From: Lysobacter sp. A03
GTDB lineage: Bacteria; Pseudomonadota; Gammaproteobacteria; Xanthomonadales; Xanthomonadaceae
Assembly (NCBI RefSeq): GCF_000855665.1
Contig: NZ_JXSS01000045.1
Coordinates: forward strand, 62,001-126,000
Length of the DNA stretch: 64,000 nt
Direction: 5' to 3'
The notes beneath the pieces were generated by a model, which did no database searches, was not told the origin of the DNA, and worked only from the letters and a program-made list of their open reading frames with translations. A program made the translations under genes and the position numbers. Shown piece after piece: positions 17,427-25,638 of the stretch. Every line of letters starts with the position of its first letter. Position 1 is the stretch's first letter.

Positions 17427-17795
17427 ATGAGCGCTCAAAGCACGTCCGACGCCACCGTCTCCCTGGCCGGGATCGATCCGGACGCGATGCGCAGCCATGC
17501 GGGCGACGCGGTGCGCCTGTTGAAGGCCCTGGGCAACGAGAAACGCCTGATGCTGCTGTGCATGCTCGTTGATGGCGAGCAATCGGTCAGTGAACTCAAC
17601 AACCAGCTCGACCTGAGCCAATCGGCCTTGTCACAACACCTGGCCCTGCTGCGTGCAGACGGACTGGTTCATACCCGTCGAGACGCGCAGACGATCTACT
17701 ACTCGCTCAGCGACGGCCCGGCGCGGCAGCTCATCAAGACCCTGCACAGCATCTTCTGTGCCGTGGACGCCGCTCCTGGTGGAGAGAACGCATGA
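17427..17795 (+). CDS. ArsR-family repressor of BigR/SqrR (sulfide-sensing) type
   Basis: A 122-residue winged-helix repressor. The recognition helix region is QSVSELNNQLDLSQSALSQHLALLR, the wing LVHTRRDAQTIYYSL. Cysteines C45 (LMLLCMLV) and C111 (HSIFCAV) are 66 residues apart, exactly the separation of the sulfide/persulfide-sensing pairs of BigR (C42/C108) and SqrR (C41/C107); the metal-binding motif of ArsR/SmtB is absent. By family knowledge, persulfide links the two cysteines and releases the repressor from DNA. ATG 17427 has GAGG upstream. The stop overlaps the MBL gene (ATGA). It most likely represses both divergent operons from the dyad at 16978-16999. Confidence 0.88.
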   Translation: MSAQSTSDATVSLAGIDPDAMRSHAGDAVRLLKALGNEKRLMLLCMLVDGEQSVSELNNQLDLSQSALSQHLALLRADGLVHTRRDAQTIYYSLSDGPARQLIKTLHSIFCAVDAAPGGENA

Positions 17796-18670
17796 CTTGC
17801 CAACCACAGGTGGAACCGTTTTTCCATGAGCTGACCGGTACCTGGAGCTACGTCGTCCATGACGGCCGCGACGCGGTGGTGATTGATCCGGTGCTCGACT
17901 ACGACCAGCCCTCGGGCCGCATCCGCACCGAGTCGGCGCGCGCGGTGCTGGACTTCATCGCCGCCAACAAGCTCCAGATCCACCACGTCCTGGAGACCCA
18001 TGCCCACGCCGACCACCTGAGCTCGGCCGCATTCCTCCGCGCAAGGCTGGACGCTCCGGTAGCCATCGGCGAGGGAATCCGCTCGGTGCAGGACCACTTT
18101 TCGGCCGTGTTCGGCATCGACCGCAAGGACCCGGCGCTGGCAGACGCGTTCGAGCGCTTGCTCGCCGACGGCGAAGTGTTGAGCGCCGGTGCGCTGTCGA
18201 TCGAGGTAATGGCCACGCCGGGTCATACCGCCGACAGCCTGAGCTATCGCATCGGCGACAATGTGTTCGTTGGCGACACCCTGTTCGCGCCCGACGTGGG
18301 CACCGCCCGCTGCGACTTTCCCGGCGGAAGCATCGATCAGCTGTACGCCTCAATCAACCGGCTGCACGCGCTGCCGGGTGACACCGTCCTGTGGCTGTGT
18401 CACGACTACCCACCGGAGGGTCGCGGGCGACGCGCCAGTGTCACCGTGGCGGAGTCGCGACGCGACAACCGGCTGCTATCTGCGGGCACCTCGCTGGAGG
18501 AGTTCCGCAAGGTCCGGTCCGAACGCGATGCCGGCCTCGCCGCGCCCAAGCTGCTGTATCCCTCGCTGCAGGTGAACATCCGCGGCGGCCGCCTGCCCCC
18601 GGCAGGGGCAGACGGGCTCCGCTATCTGTGCACGCCATTGCAGCTGGAACCGCACACTGACGGGTTGTAG
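17792..18670 (+). CDS. MBL-fold persulfide dioxygenase-like enzyme (ETHE1/Blh family)
   Basis: Probably oxidises glutathione persulfide to sulfite. It has 292 residues. The metal-binding motif is ETHAHADH (H70, H72, D74, H75), followed by ATPGHTADS (His), FVGDTLF (Asp) and CHDYPP (His). ETHE1-type enzymes use the first, second and fourth of these motifs for one iron; the C-terminal third with YPSLQVNIRGGRLP is typical of the Blh/ETHE1 clade. Unlike Blh of Xylella and Agrobacterium, it lacks the N-terminal DUF442 domain, which is a separate lipoprotein at 11104-11778. It is translationally coupled to the upstream ArsR gene. Confidence 0.87.
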   Translation: MTCQPQVEPFFHELTGTWSYVVHDGRDAVVIDPVLDYDQPSGRIRTESARAVLDFIAANKLQIHHVLETHAHADHLSSAAFLRARLDAPVAIGEGIRSVQDHFSAVFGIDRKDPALADAFERLLADGEVLSAGALSIEVMATPGHTADSLSYRIGDNVFVGDTLFAPDVGTARCDFPGGSIDQLYASINRLHALPGDTVLWLCHDYPPEGRGRRASVTVAESRRDNRLLSAGTSLEEFRKVRSERDAGLAAPKLLYPSLQVNIRGGRLPPAGADGLRYLCTPLQLEPHTDGL

Positions 18671-18713
18671 GTCTGCGTCAGTCCGGACGAACGGTGCCCG
18701 CGGCAGGGCGCGC

Positions 18714-19931
18714 TCACGTCGCGCGGGGTGGTTTCGAACTCGCGGGAGGAGCAGGTGGATCCGGCGCGAAGGTGACGGGCACGCGCACCTTGCCGGCCAC
18801 GGGCTTGCCATCTTCCATCGCCGGGTTGAGGGTCCAGTTGCGCGCAGCGTCGATCGCTGCCTGATCAAACACGCCAGCGGGCTGCGAGCTTTCCACCTCG
18901 ACCCCGGAGACTTTTCCCTGGGCGTCCAGCTGCAACACCAGAACCACCTTGCCTCCAATGCCCTGCTTCGCGGCATCCGCCGGATAGCGCGGTGGCGGCA
19001 TCGTCCCGACAGGGCGAATATCGCCAATGACCGACGAGCCGGCAGGCTGCGCGGCCCAGGCGCCAACCCCCATGGCAAGGGTCAGCGCGCTGACCGCGAC
19101 GGCGCCGGCAATCCAGCGCGGCAGTCCAACAACGGGTTGCTTGAGCATCTCGATTCTCTCCTTGAGTGGATGGCTGTAACCCCAGTGGCATCCCAGCGGC
19201 ACGGGTTGACCGGCCAGCTGGGTTTTCAACATGGCCTCGCCATAGGCGCGGCGCGATTGCGGGTATCGGGCGATCACGCGCTGATCGCAGGCCAGCTCCT
19301 GGTCGTGGCGGAAATGCACCGCCGCGACGTGGACCAGCGGGTTGAACCAGAACAGGCAGCGCAGGCCAACGGCGAAGGCATTGACCTGCAGGTCGCCGCG
19401 ACGGATGTGGGTGGACTCATGCGCGCGCATCAACTCGCGCTGCTCGTCGCTGTAGCGCTGGTCGAAATCCAGCGGCACCACGATCCTTGGGCGCAACAGG
19501 CCCATCGCCGCCGGCAAGCCCTGGGCCGCACTCGCCTGGCGCGTACCGTCGGCACGCTCTTGCAGGCGCCCCAGCGCACGGTGAAAGCGGCATTGCTGGA
19601 TTGCGAAACGCACCACCATCGCGCCCACGCCGGCAATCCAGATCGCAAGCACAAGCGTCGCCGGATTGAACGCCGAGAACGATGCCGCTTCGACCGCTGC
19701 GACAGTCGGAAGCCCGCCCAGGCCACCAATCCAGTGCGGCTGCAGCGAGAACCCCGCCAGGGGCGCCAGCACCGCGACCAGAGACGCAGGCACCGCCAGC
19801 CACGCGGCGTAGGCACTGGCGGCGCCGAACCCCCGACGCAGCGGGCGTCGCAGCAGCAACACCAAACCCATCGCGACGCTGGAGGCGACTGCGGCGCGGC
19901 CCAGCAACAGCAGGATCTCAGCGGCGCTCAT
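18714..19931 (-). CDS. M56 (BlaR1-like) membrane metallopeptidase with C-terminal TonB domain
   Basis: A 405-residue membrane sensor/protease. Residues 1-110 hold three hydrophobic segments (for example LVAVLAPLAGFSL, ATLVLAIWIAGVGAMVV). The gluzincin motif HESTH (HExxH) follows in LMRAHESTHIRRGDL, with the downstream glutamate in DQELACDQRV. A fourth membrane segment, WIAGAVAVSALTLAMGVGAWA, precedes a TonB-like C-terminal domain (PPPRYPADAAKQGIGGKVVLVLQLD...NWTLNPA) replacing the penicillin-binding domain of BlaR1. It overlaps blaI by 14 bp. In the family, the peptidase responds to an envelope signal and cleaves BlaI. The signal here is not a visible beta-lactam sensor, and no beta-lactamase gene is near. 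Confidence 0.87.
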   Translation of the reverse strand: MSAAEILLLLGRAAVASSVAMGLVLLLRRPLRRGFGAASAYAAWLAVPASLVAVLAPLAGFSLQPHWIGGLGGLPTVAAVEAASFSAFNPATLVLAIWIAGVGAMVVRFAIQQCRFHRALGRLQERADGTRQASAAQGLPAAMGLLRPRIVVPLDFDQRYSDEQRELMRAHESTHIRRGDLQVNAFAVGLRCLFWFNPLVHVAAVHFRHDQELACDQRVIARYPQSRRAYGEAMLKTQLAGQPVPLGCHWGYSHPLKERIEMLKQPVVGLPRWIAGAVAVSALTLAMGVGAWAAQPAGSSVIGDIRPVGTMPPPRYPADAAKQGIGGKVVLVLQLDAQGKVSGVEVESSQPAGVFDQAAIDAARNWTLNPAMEDGKPVAGKVRVPVTFAPDPPAPPASSKPPRAT

Positions 19932-20289
19932 CGTCGATCTCCGCCAGCAGTTCACGCAGCTGCGAGACGTCCTCGGCACTGAGCTTGCGATGGGCGCTGA
20001 AGTGGGCCACCAACGGCGCGACCCGGCCATCGAACAGGCGGTCGAGCAATCCCGAGCTCTCCGTGTTCACCCAGTCGGCGCGCTGGAGCACGGGCGAGTA
20101 GAGATACCGCCGGCCTTCCTTGCTGGCGCAGATGGCGCCCTTCTTGAGCAGGCGGTTGAGCAGGGTCTTGATGGTCGCCTCCTGCCAGTCCTGGCTGGGG
20201 GCCAGGGCGGCGACCACGTCCTCGGCCGCCAGCGGCTGCTGCTGCCAGAGGACTTCCATGACGATCGATTCGGCTTCGCTGATCTGCAT
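19918..20289 (-). CDS. BlaI/MecI-family transcriptional repressor
   Basis: A 123-residue winged-helix repressor: ISEAESIVMEVLWQQQPLAAEDVV, QDWQEATIKTLLNRLLKKGAI (recognition helix) and the wing KEGRRYLYSPV, then a C-terminal dimerisation helix region ending LRELLAEIDDERR. In the family such proteins dimerise on TACA/TGTA dyads and are inactivated by the M56 partner, which is the next gene and overlaps it. Two TTAC-N4-GTAA palindromes lie immediately upstream of its start codon, so it is probably autoregulated. No Shine-Dalgarno lies at normal spacing; AAGGA is 17 bases away, so translation may be leaderless. Confidence 0.9.
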   Translation of the reverse strand: MQISEAESIVMEVLWQQQPLAAEDVVAALAPSQDWQEATIKTLLNRLLKKGAICASKEGRRYLYSPVLQRADWVNTESSGLLDRLFDGRVAPLVAHFSAHRKLSAEDVSQLRELLAEIDDERR

Positions 20290-20292
20290 TGT

Positions 20293-20304
20293 TTACACCC
20301 GTAA
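20293..20304. promoter_or_regulatory. BlaI operator 1 (TTACACCCGTAA)
   Basis: A perfect TTAC-N4-GTAA palindrome 4 bases upstream of the blaI start codon. Together with operator 2 it forms a larger mirror: GTTTACA...GTAATC against GATTAC...TGTAAAC. Confidence 0.68.
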
Positions 20305-20317
20305 TCCTTACTTCAGA

Positions 20318-20329
20318 TTACGAATGTAA
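20318..20329. promoter_or_regulatory. BlaI operator 2 (TTACGAATGTAA)
   Basis: A second TTAC-N4-GTAA palindrome, centred 25 bp from operator 1. It contains the TGTA half-sites known for BlaI/MecI. The space between the two operators is where the blaI promoter would be expected. Confidence 0.68.
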
Positions 20330-20443
20330 ACGATGATGTCAAGCGGAATTTCCAGCCCCATGGTGCGGCCGGTGCGGCAATGTCCAACGAGAAGTTGCGA
20401 CCGGCGCCTCCCGACCCCGGAGGCACCCAGTCGCCGGGACCGG

Positions 20444-22435
20444 TCAGCCCAGCGCGCGCGCCGCCCGAACCACGTGGTCGACGGTGAACCCGAAGTGCGG
20501 GAACAGCTTGTCCGCCGGTGCGCTCGCGCCGAAGGTATCGATACCGATCACCGCGCCATCCAGGCCGACGTACTTGGCCCAGAAGTCCGGGACCCCGGCC
20601 TCGATCGCCACGCGCTTGCGGCAGCCGTGGGGCAGGACCGATTCGCGGTACTCCGCGTCCTGGCGATCGAACACATCGGTGGACGGCATGGAAACCACGC
20701 GCACCGCATCGCCCAGCTCCTCGGCGGCCTTCATCGCCAGGCCGACTTCCGAGCCGGTCGCGATCAGGATCAGCTCCGGGTCCGCGCCACCGTCGCGGAG
20801 CACGTAGCCGCCGCGCGCAATGTCGCCCAGCTGCGCGTTGTCGCGCGGCTGGTGGTCCAGGTTCTGGCGCGAGAACACCAGGCAGCTGGGACCATCCAGG
20901 CGCTCAATGGCCGCCTTCCACGCGACCGCCGATTCGACCGCGTCGCACGGGCGCCAGACATCGTTGTTGGGGATGTAGCGCAGGCTGGCCATGTGCTCGA
21001 TCGGCTGGTGCGTCGGGCCGTCCTCGCCCAGGCCGATGGAGTCATGGGTGTAGACGTGGATCGCACGGACCCCCATCAGCGCGCTCATCCGCACCGCATT
21101 GCGCGCGTAGTCGCTGAACACCAGGAACGTCGCGTCATACGGAATGAAACCGCCATGGACGCTCAGGCCGTTGCTGATCGCGGTCATCGCGAACTCGCGC
21201 ACGCCGTAATAGATGTAGTTGGCGTCGCGGTCATCGCCGGCGACCGATTTGCTGCCGCTCCACAAGGTCAGGTTGGAACCGGCCAGATCGGCCGAACCGC
21301 CGACCAGCTCGGGCAGGTGCGGGGCAAACGCCTCGATCGCGTTCTGCGAGGCCTTGCGCGAGGCAATCACCGGACCGTCGGCCTGCAGCTTGGCGATGAA
21401 TGCATCAGCGGCATCGGCGAAGTCGTCGGGCAGCTCACCGTGTGAGCGCCGGACCAGTTCCGCGGCCTCGACGGGGAAACGGGCCGCGTAGTGGTCGAAA
21501 GCCTCGTTCCACTGGTCCTCGCGGAACTTGCCGACTCCGCCGACGCGCCAGCCCTCGTAGATGTCGGCCGGGATCTCGAACGCGCCGTGCTCCCAGCTCA
21601 GCGCCTTGCGGGTGGCGACAATTTCGTCCGCGCCCAGCGGCGAGCCATGGCTGGACTCGCTGCCCGCCTTCTTCGGCGACCCGTAACCAATCGTGGTGCG
21701 GCAGCACAACAGCGTCGGCTTGTCGCTGCTCAACAGCGCCTCATCGATCGCGCGCTTGATTGCGTCGACGTCGTGGCCGTCCACGCCGCGTACGACATTC
21801 CAGCCATACGCCTCGAAACGCGCCGGCGTGTCGTCGGTGAACCAGCCGGCGGTGTCACCGTCGATGCTGATGTGGTTGTCGTCCCAGAACGCGACCAGCT
21901 TGTTCAGCCCCCAGGTACCGGCGAGCGATGCGGCCTCGTGCGAGATGCCCTCCATCAGGCAGCCATCGCCCATGAACACCCAGGTACGGTGGTCGACGAT
22001 CGCGTGCTCGGGACGGTTGAAGCGCTGCGCGAGCAGCTTCTCGGCCAGCGCCATGCCGACCGCGTTGGCCAGGCCCTGGCCCAGCGGACCGGTCGTGGTT
22101 TCCACACCCGGGGTCATGAAGTTTTCCGGGTGCCCCGGCGTGCGCGACTCGAGCTGGCGGAAGTTTTTCAGGTCGTCGATCGAGAGGTCATAACCCGACA
22201 GGTGCAGCAGCGCGTACTGCAGCATCGAGCCATGGCCGTTGGACAACACGAAACGGTCACGGTTGAACCAGCCGGGGTTCGCCGGGTTGTGGCTCAGGTA
22301 ATCATTCCAGAGCACCTCGGCGATGTCGGCCATGCCCATCGGCATGCCCGGGTGGCCGGAGTTGGCCGCCTGGACGGCGTCGATGGCGAGGAAACGGATG
22401 GCGTTGGCAAGGTCGCGACGGCTGGGCGTGGGCAT
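20444..22435 (-). CDS. tkt: transketolase
   Basis: Thiamine-diphosphate enzyme of the pentose phosphate pathway that moves two-carbon units between sugar phosphates. It has 663 residues. Visible features are [20 protein letters not shown] at the N-terminus, the ThDP motif [18 protein letters not shown]...[16 protein letters not shown], and the pyrimidine domain [15 protein letters not shown] region (here [21 protein letters not shown]) with [17 protein letters not shown]. The C-terminal domain has [21 protein letters not shown] 22435 gives the normal N-terminus; a longer frame to 22519 is unsupported. It is a single gene between the BlaI pair and the symporter. A GCCTCC/GGAGGC hairpin at 20406-20424 follows the stop but lacks a T-run. 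Confidence 0.97.
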   Translation of the reverse strand: MPTPSRRDLANAIRFLAIDAVQAANSGHPGMPMGMADIAEVLWNDYLSHNPANPGWFNRDRFVLSNGHGSMLQYALLHLSGYDLSIDDLKNFRQLESRTPGHPENFMTPGVETTTGPLGQGLANAVGMALAEKLLAQRFNRPEHAIVDHRTWVFMGDGCLMEGISHEAASLAGTWGLNKLVAFWDDNHISIDGDTAGWFTDDTPARFEAYGWNVVRGVDGHDVDAIKRAIDEALLSSDKPTLLCCRTTIGYGSPKKAGSESSHGSPLGADEIVATRKALSWEHGAFEIPADIYEGWRVGGVGKFREDQWNEAFDHYAARFPVEAAELVRRSHGELPDDFADAADAFIAKLQADGPVIASRKASQNAIEAFAPHLPELVGGSADLAGSNLTLWSGSKSVAGDDRDANYIYYGVREFAMTAISNGLSVHGGFIPYDATFLVFSDYARNAVRMSALMGVRAIHVYTHDSIGLGEDGPTHQPIEHMASLRYIPNNDVWRPCDAVESAVAWKAAIERLDGPSCLVFSRQNLDHQPRDNAQLGDIARGGYVLRDGGADPELILIATGSEVGLAMKAAEELGDAVRVVSMPSTDVFDRQDAEYRESVLPHGCRKRVAIEAGVPDFWAKYVGLDGAVIGIDTFGASAPADKLFPHFGFTVDHVVRAARALG

Positions 22436-22596
22436 GGCAGATCCAGGAATGGGGGGCGGCCCGTGCGGCTTGAATGCAGGGCAGTCGCCCATTGTCGCCG
22501 GTTCCGCGCGCGCGGCCAAACCGCCGCGGCCCGAGCCCCGTAACGGGTGGCTCTGCGATGGCGCCGCTCAGCAGCACTGTGTGCCGCAGCGGGCGT

Positions 22597-23901
22597 TCAC
22601 TCGGGCAGTTCGACGTGGGCCTTGCCCGCCTCGCTGTGCGAAACCACCACCGTGCCGACAAGGTCGCCGGTGACATTGACGCACGTCCGGCACATGTCGA
22701 GGAAGCGGTCGACGCCCAGGATCAGGCCCAGGCCTTCCGGGGGAATTCCGAACATCACCAGGATCATCGCGATCACCGGCAGCGATCCGCCCGGCACACC
22801 GGCAGCGCCGACACCGCCGAGCACGCACATCAGCACGATCAGGACCTGCTGGCCCACACTGAGGTCGATCAGGAAAAACTGCGCCAGGAACAGCACCGTG
22901 ACCCCTTCGAACAGGGCCGTACCGTTCATGTTGGCCGTCGCGCCGAGGGTGCAGACGAACCGACCGATCCGCCGTGGCGTTCCCAGTTCCTCCTCGGCCA
23001 CGCGCAGGGTGGTCGGCAAGGTCGCGCTGGAGGACGAGGTCGAGAACGCGGTCAGCATCGCCAGCTGGGCGCGACGGAAGAAGAACAGCGGCGACATGCC
23101 GCCCAGGAAGCGCAGCAACAGTGGAAATACGACCACCATGTGCAGCGCCATCGCTCCGGCCGCCACCAGCACGTACATCGCCAGCGGCTTGAGCGCTGAA
23201 AGGCCGACCTTCCCCGCAAGGCTGAACATCAGCGCGAACACCGCGTAGGGCGCCATCCTGATCACCCAGTCGATCAGCTTCAGGCTGATCTCATAGATGC
23301 CCTGCACGGTGCCGACGAACGCGTTGACCCCCGGCGTGCGCATCACCGTCGCCGCGATGCCGAACATCAGCGCGAAGAACATCACCGCGATCAGCTCGCC
23401 ATCGGCCGCCGCCTGCACCGGATTGCGGGGCACGATGTTGAGCAGGATGTCGATGCCCGACAGCGATTCGCGGTGGGTCATGATCGCCGCGCTGGCCTCC
23501 GACTCGCGCGCCATCAGCGCCTCGCCGACCTCGCGCGACATGCCCGCGCCCGGCTGGAACACGTTGACCATCACCATCCCGATGGCGACCGCAATCGCAG
23601 TCACCAGAAGTATGTAGAGCAGCGTCTTCAGGCCGATCCGGCCCAGCGACTCGGGATCGCCGATCTCCACGACGCCCAGCACCAGCGCGGAGAAGATCAG
23701 CGGGATCACGAGCATGAACAGCAGGCGCAGGAACAGCTGGCCGACCGGGTCGGTCACGTAGCGCATGAACACGTCGGCGCCCGGCACGTTGGCCGAGTAC
23801 ACCAGCAACCCCAGCAACAGGCCAGACGCGAAGCCGATCGCCATCTTCCAGTGCAGCGGCATCCGCGTCCGCGGCGCGGCGGCAGGCGTGGGTTCGGTCA
23901 T
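22597..23901 (-). CDS. dicarboxylate/amino acid:cation symporter (DAACS, GltP/DctA family)
   Basis: An inner-membrane cation-coupled importer of glutamate/aspartate or C4-dicarboxylates. It has 434 residues. The family signatures are in order: LLFMLVIPLIFSALVLGV in TM2, the serine-rich re-entrant loop TAFSTSSSSATLPTTL (HP1), GATANMNGTALFEG in TM7, GGVGAAGVPGGSLP (HP2), and LGVDRFLDMCRTCVNVTGD in TM8 with the Asp/Arg/Asn substrate and cation contacts. An extended loop with GMSREVGEALMARESEASA separates the first membrane helices. The arginine in DMCRTC suits an acidic amino acid or dicarboxylate. It appears monocistronic. Confidence 0.93.
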   Translation of the reverse strand: MTEPTPAAAPRTRMPLHWKMAIGFASGLLLGLLVYSANVPGADVFMRYVTDPVGQLFLRLLFMLVIPLIFSALVLGVVEIGDPESLGRIGLKTLLYILLVTAIAVAIGMVMVNVFQPGAGMSREVGEALMARESEASAAIMTHRESLSGIDILLNIVPRNPVQAAADGELIAVMFFALMFGIAATVMRTPGVNAFVGTVQGIYEISLKLIDWVIRMAPYAVFALMFSLAGKVGLSALKPLAMYVLVAAGAMALHMVVVFPLLLRFLGGMSPLFFFRRAQLAMLTAFSTSSSSATLPTTLRVAEEELGTPRRIGRFVCTLGATANMNGTALFEGVTVLFLAQFFLIDLSVGQQVLIVLMCVLGGVGAAGVPGGSLPVIAMILVMFGIPPEGLGLILGVDRFLDMCRTCVNVTGDLVGTVVVSHSEAGKAHVELPE

Positions 23902-23961
23902 CAGTGCACTCCCCGGGGGCAGCGGGCGAGCGTAACAAACCCGGACGCCCTGACCCTCACC

Positions 23962-25638
23962 TCAGCGTGGTGGATACAGCGGGGGGAGCAACGCCGTGGA
24001 GCTCGCCACAGGTGTGTGACTGTCATTCCATTGCGGACCCGCGGCGAAGGCGGATCGCAACTGCTGTCGCGCAACCACCCCGTCGCCGTCGCCCCAGCGC
24101 GCGCGCTGCATGGCCGCCACCGCCTCGCGCTGGGCCGGATCGGCAAGCCGGGCGCGCGCGTCGTCGATGTCGGCGGCCGGCGGTCGCGCCAGCCCGCACA
24201 GCCGTGCGGCCACCTCGTCGAAGTCGCCGTGATCCAGCGATCTGGCAAAGCCCGACAGGTCCGCCGCAGGCTGACTTCTGCCCGGGTCGGCTGGATCGCC
24301 AACAGCGCGGGGTACCGACGCAGTAGCGGGCACACGGTGCAGCCCCCATAACAGGGTCAGCAGCCATGCCAGGCCGAAAACAACCGTGGCGATGACCCAC
24401 GGCTGGTGATTCGCGGCAGCACCCTGCCCCGCACCCGCGCCAGCCGCACCATCGGGCATGCCACTTGGCGCGCCGGAGATACCGGCTACCGGACCGCTGT
24501 TGGCCGCTGCCGAGACTTCAAGGGCGAGTGCCGGCAGTTCGGCAGTACGCGCCTGGCCGGCCACTGCGTCCCACCAGGCCATCTGCGGACCGGGAATGCG
24601 GAGCATCCCCTCCTGCGCGGGCACCAGCGCAAACCGCCGACGCAGGGTGACCTGGGGTCGGCCATCGACCCAGCGCTCTTCGGTCTGCACCGGCTCCGGG
24701 AATACCTGCGCGCCGTCAACCTCAGGCAAACGCAGCTCCGGCAACTGGGACGCGCTCGCGCCGTCCACCACGGCCTCCACGGTGAGGGTGGCAGCCGCCC
24801 CCGCCTCCGCGCTCTGGGGGGTGGCCAGATAGCGCAACTCCAGCCCCTGCAGAGGCAGCCACGGTTGCGGTGCCTGGGCGGGAATCGGCTGCACGGTGAG
24901 CGTGCTGGCTGGCGCCTTCGCCTGCAAACTGTCGCCACGCCCCATGAGGTCATCGAAAAACCCGCTCACGCCGCGACCGCGGAATATCGCCCCGGGCACT
25001 TCCAACTCGCCGCTGCGGTCGGGGACCAGCAGGTAATGACGCTCGACCACGCTGTAATCGCGGCCGCCGATCTGGCGGTCAAAGCGGAGGTCCTCGCCGA
25101 CCTGGGTCAGGGAGACGCCCGCCGGTGCCGGCTGGTCGAGCTGGCCGGACACCAGCGGAACGGCCGAATACAGTCGCACCGTCCAGCCCACCGCCTGCTG
25201 CACGTAGGGCGAGTCGTCGTCGGGCTCACTCTCCAGGAAGACGTCGGCACCGGCCTGCGACGGGGTGGCCGCATTTCCCGGACCGACCGTCAGCGGCAGC
25301 GGATTGGTCCGCTCGCCGCCCACCGCGATTCCCGGAATCGTCAACACGCCCTGGCGACGTGGTTGCAGCGCAACGGCATACAGCGTGCGGCTGGTGACCT
25401 TGCCTCCGCCCAGTTCCACCTGGCGGCGACTGGTATGGCCACTGATCACGAAATCCGCCTGCAGCGGTGCGTAGTCGGGCGCGGTGCCGGTGTCGGTCTC
25501 GATGTTGAGGGTTGTTGTCTCACCCAGCGCGATGTGGTCGCGGTCCAGCCACGCCCGTGTCTTGGCGGTCGCGTCCAGGCTGACCAGCAACAGCAGGCAG
25601 GCCAGCATCTGCAGCAGGCCTTGGACCATGGGTTTCAT
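23962..25638 (-). CDS. batD: BatD-like protein (oxygen tolerance)
   Basis: A 558-residue envelope protein: signal peptide (LLQMLACLLLLVSLDATA), then large beta-rich BatD domain repeats (TRAWLDRDHIALGETTTLNIET, YSVVERHYLLVPDRSGELEVPG, RRFALVPAQEGMLRIPGP), and a single C-terminal membrane helix (PWVIATVVFGLAWLLTLLW) with a ~100-residue cytoplasmic tail. In Bacteroides and others Bat proteins support aerotolerance or envelope integrity; biochemical role is unknown. ATG 25638 overlaps the stop of the BatB/C gene (TGATG). It is the last gene of the moxR-bat operon. Confidence 0.88.
   Translation of the reverse strand: MKPMVQGLLQMLACLLLLVSLDATAKTRAWLDRDHIALGETTTLNIETDTGTAPDYAPLQADFVISGHTSRRQVELGGGKVTSRTLYAVALQPRRQGVLTIPGIAVGGERTNPLPLTVGPGNAATPSQAGADVFLESEPDDDSPYVQQAVGWTVRLYSAVPLVSGQLDQPAPAGVSLTQVGEDLRFDRQIGGRDYSVVERHYLLVPDRSGELEVPGAIFRGRGVSGFFDDLMGRGDSLQAKAPASTLTVQPIPAQAPQPWLPLQGLELRYLATPQSAEAGAAATLTVEAVVDGASASQLPELRLPEVDGAQVFPEPVQTEERWVDGRPQVTLRRRFALVPAQEGMLRIPGPQMAWWDAVAGQARTAELPALALEVSAAANSGPVAGISGAPSGMPDGAAGAGAGQGAAANHQPWVIATVVFGLAWLLTLLWGLHRVPATASVPRAVGDPADPGRSQPAADLSGFARSLDHGDFDEVAARLCGLARPPAADIDDARARLADPAQREAVAAMQRARWGDGDGVVARQQLRSAFAAGPQWNDSHTPVASSTALLPPLYPPR

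Noticed and set aside
20406-20424. Hairpin after tkt as an intrinsic terminator
   Set aside because: The stem is stable but no T-run follows on the minus strand.
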